From the NCBI GenBank assembly GCA_964445135.1, contig CAYUJW010000055.1, positions 1 to 5,187 of the forward strand: a stretch of DNA of 5,187 bases, read 5' to 3'. Both the position numbers and the translations under genes were made by a program. The notes below the pieces were generated by a model that did not search any database, was not told the DNA's origin, and worked only from the letters and a program-made list of their open reading frames with translations. This DNA comes from JACOTV01 sp964445135. Lineage in GTDB: Bacteria > Patescibacteriota > Microgenomatia > UBA1406 > GWC2-37-13. Numbering within the stretch: the first letter of the stretch is position 1; every line of letters begins with the position of its first letter. Shown here in pieces: positions 4,720-5,187 of the stretch.

Positions 4720-5187
4720 TTATTTCGCATAGATTCGGTAAAGATTGGAGCCGATCTTCTCAAGTTTTTGGATCGTAAGCGCGCCGATTTCTGAGGTGTT
4801 GCTTACATGTGGTCCTCCACAAAACTCTTTGGAGTAGGCTGTTTCTGGCTGATCATCTGTGCCACCTATATAATATACCTTCACACGATCGGGGTATTTT
4901 TCACGAAAAAACGAACGTGCTCCCACTTTTTCAGCATCTTTTTTATCCATGAGCTTAAATCTCATCGGGAGTTTTTCGTTAATTTTTTCGTTGATGATTT
5001 TCTCAACACGCTCCATGTCGCTTGTTTTATCAATGGTCTTTGTGGTGAAGAAATCAAACCTTAAACGCTCACCGGTGATATTTGATCCCTCTTGGCGAAC
5101 ATCGCCCCCTATCACATCAAAGAGTGCTTGGTGAAGCAGGTGAGTGGCAGTGTGATATTTAAGCACTTGATCGCTATGATCAGCCAA
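4720..5187 (-). CDS. alaS: Alanyl-tRNA synthetase, C-terminal part (5' end outside window)
   Basis: The last 155 residues of alanine-tRNA ligase, covering the tRNA_SAD editing domain that hydrolyses mischarged Ser- or Gly-tRNA(Ala). The zinc-binding editing motifs are both present: HTATHLLH (fragment residues 13-20, HxxxH) and CGGPH (123-127, CxxxH). Between them GSNITGERLRFDFF (34-47) is typical of bacterial AlaS. The first codon in the window is TTG read as an internal Leu, not a start; the catalytic and tRNA-recognition domains lie upstream, beyond 5187. The frame ends with IGSNLYRIYAK and TAA only some 30 residues after CGGPH, so the C-terminal DHHA1/C-Ala domain of ordinary AlaS (about 870 residues) is absent. 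Shortened AlaS of this kind is, to my knowledge, common in CPR bacteria. A free-standing AlaX editing protein is an alternative that the window alone cannot exclude, but the sequence resembles AlaS more. Confidence 0.88.
   Translation of the reverse strand: MADHSDQVLKYHTATHLLHQALFDVIGGDVRQEGSNITGERLRFDFFTTKTIDKTSDMERVEKIINEKINEKLPMRFKLMDKKDAEKVGARSFFREKYPDRVKVYYIGGTDDQPETAYSKEFCGGPHVSNTSEIGALTIQKLEKIGSNLYRIYAK

Noticed and set aside
4578..4778. Plus-strand open frame starting at GTG 4578, with GGAGG close to an ATG at 4587
   Set aside because: It passes through the 10-N gap, so its frame is not reliable, it overlaps the end of alaS on the opposite strand, and the peptide matches nothing I recognise.
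1..5187. CRISPR array, tRNA or rRNA genes, insertion sequences, prophage or defence genes
   Set aside because: No spaced direct repeats, cloverleaf-like pattern, transposase motif or terminal repeat pair was found by eye on either strand.

Overview
This 5187-base window looks like a scaffold piece from a small-genome bacterium, most likely of the Patescibacteria/CPR type. Pointers are: an alanyl-tRNA synthetase reading frame that stops right after the editing domain (no C-Ala/DHHA1 domain), a free-standing ATP-cone protein, a membrane-anchored DsbA-like protein with a Lys/Thr/Ala-rich tail, tight packing, and few Shine-Dalgarno sites. Phylum placement is inference. Two runs of N (100 at 2402-2501 and 10 at 4622-4631) mark assembly gaps. 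The standard genetic code fits every frame; all seven stops are TAA or TAG.

Layout. 29-1211 (minus): a probable three-gene operon, read from high to low coordinates, of a 76-residue three-helix membrane protein, a 99-residue ATP-cone protein and a DUF218 (YdcF/ElyC-like) protein. 1212-1298: a divergent promoter region. 1299-2692 (plus): an M32 (Taq/Pfu-type) carboxypeptidase interrupted by the 100-N gap. Its true C-terminus lies beyond the gap in a different frame, so a naive translation stops too early at 2510. 2682-3518 (minus): an alpha/beta hydrolase that converges on the peptidase and overlaps its end by 11 bases. 3519-3659: hydrolase promoter and an elaborate hairpin terminator. 3660-4526 (minus): a membrane-anchored DsbA-family thiol oxidoreductase. 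4527-4719: its promoter, the 10-N gap and an inverted repeat. 4720-5187 (minus): the 3' part of alaS, cut by the window edge.

The genes do not form one pathway. The most coherent regulatory signal is that three genes (peptidase, hydrolase, DsbA) each have a -10-like hexamer ending 8-9 bases before the chosen ATG and no usable Shine-Dalgarno site, which suggests leaderless mRNAs. The membrane-protein gene instead has a short leader with AGGA. The only candidate for an undescribed system is the membrane protein / ATP-cone / DUF218 cluster, where a nucleotide-sensing domain sits without an attached enzyme. No tRNA, rRNA, CRISPR array, transposon or prophage gene is visible.
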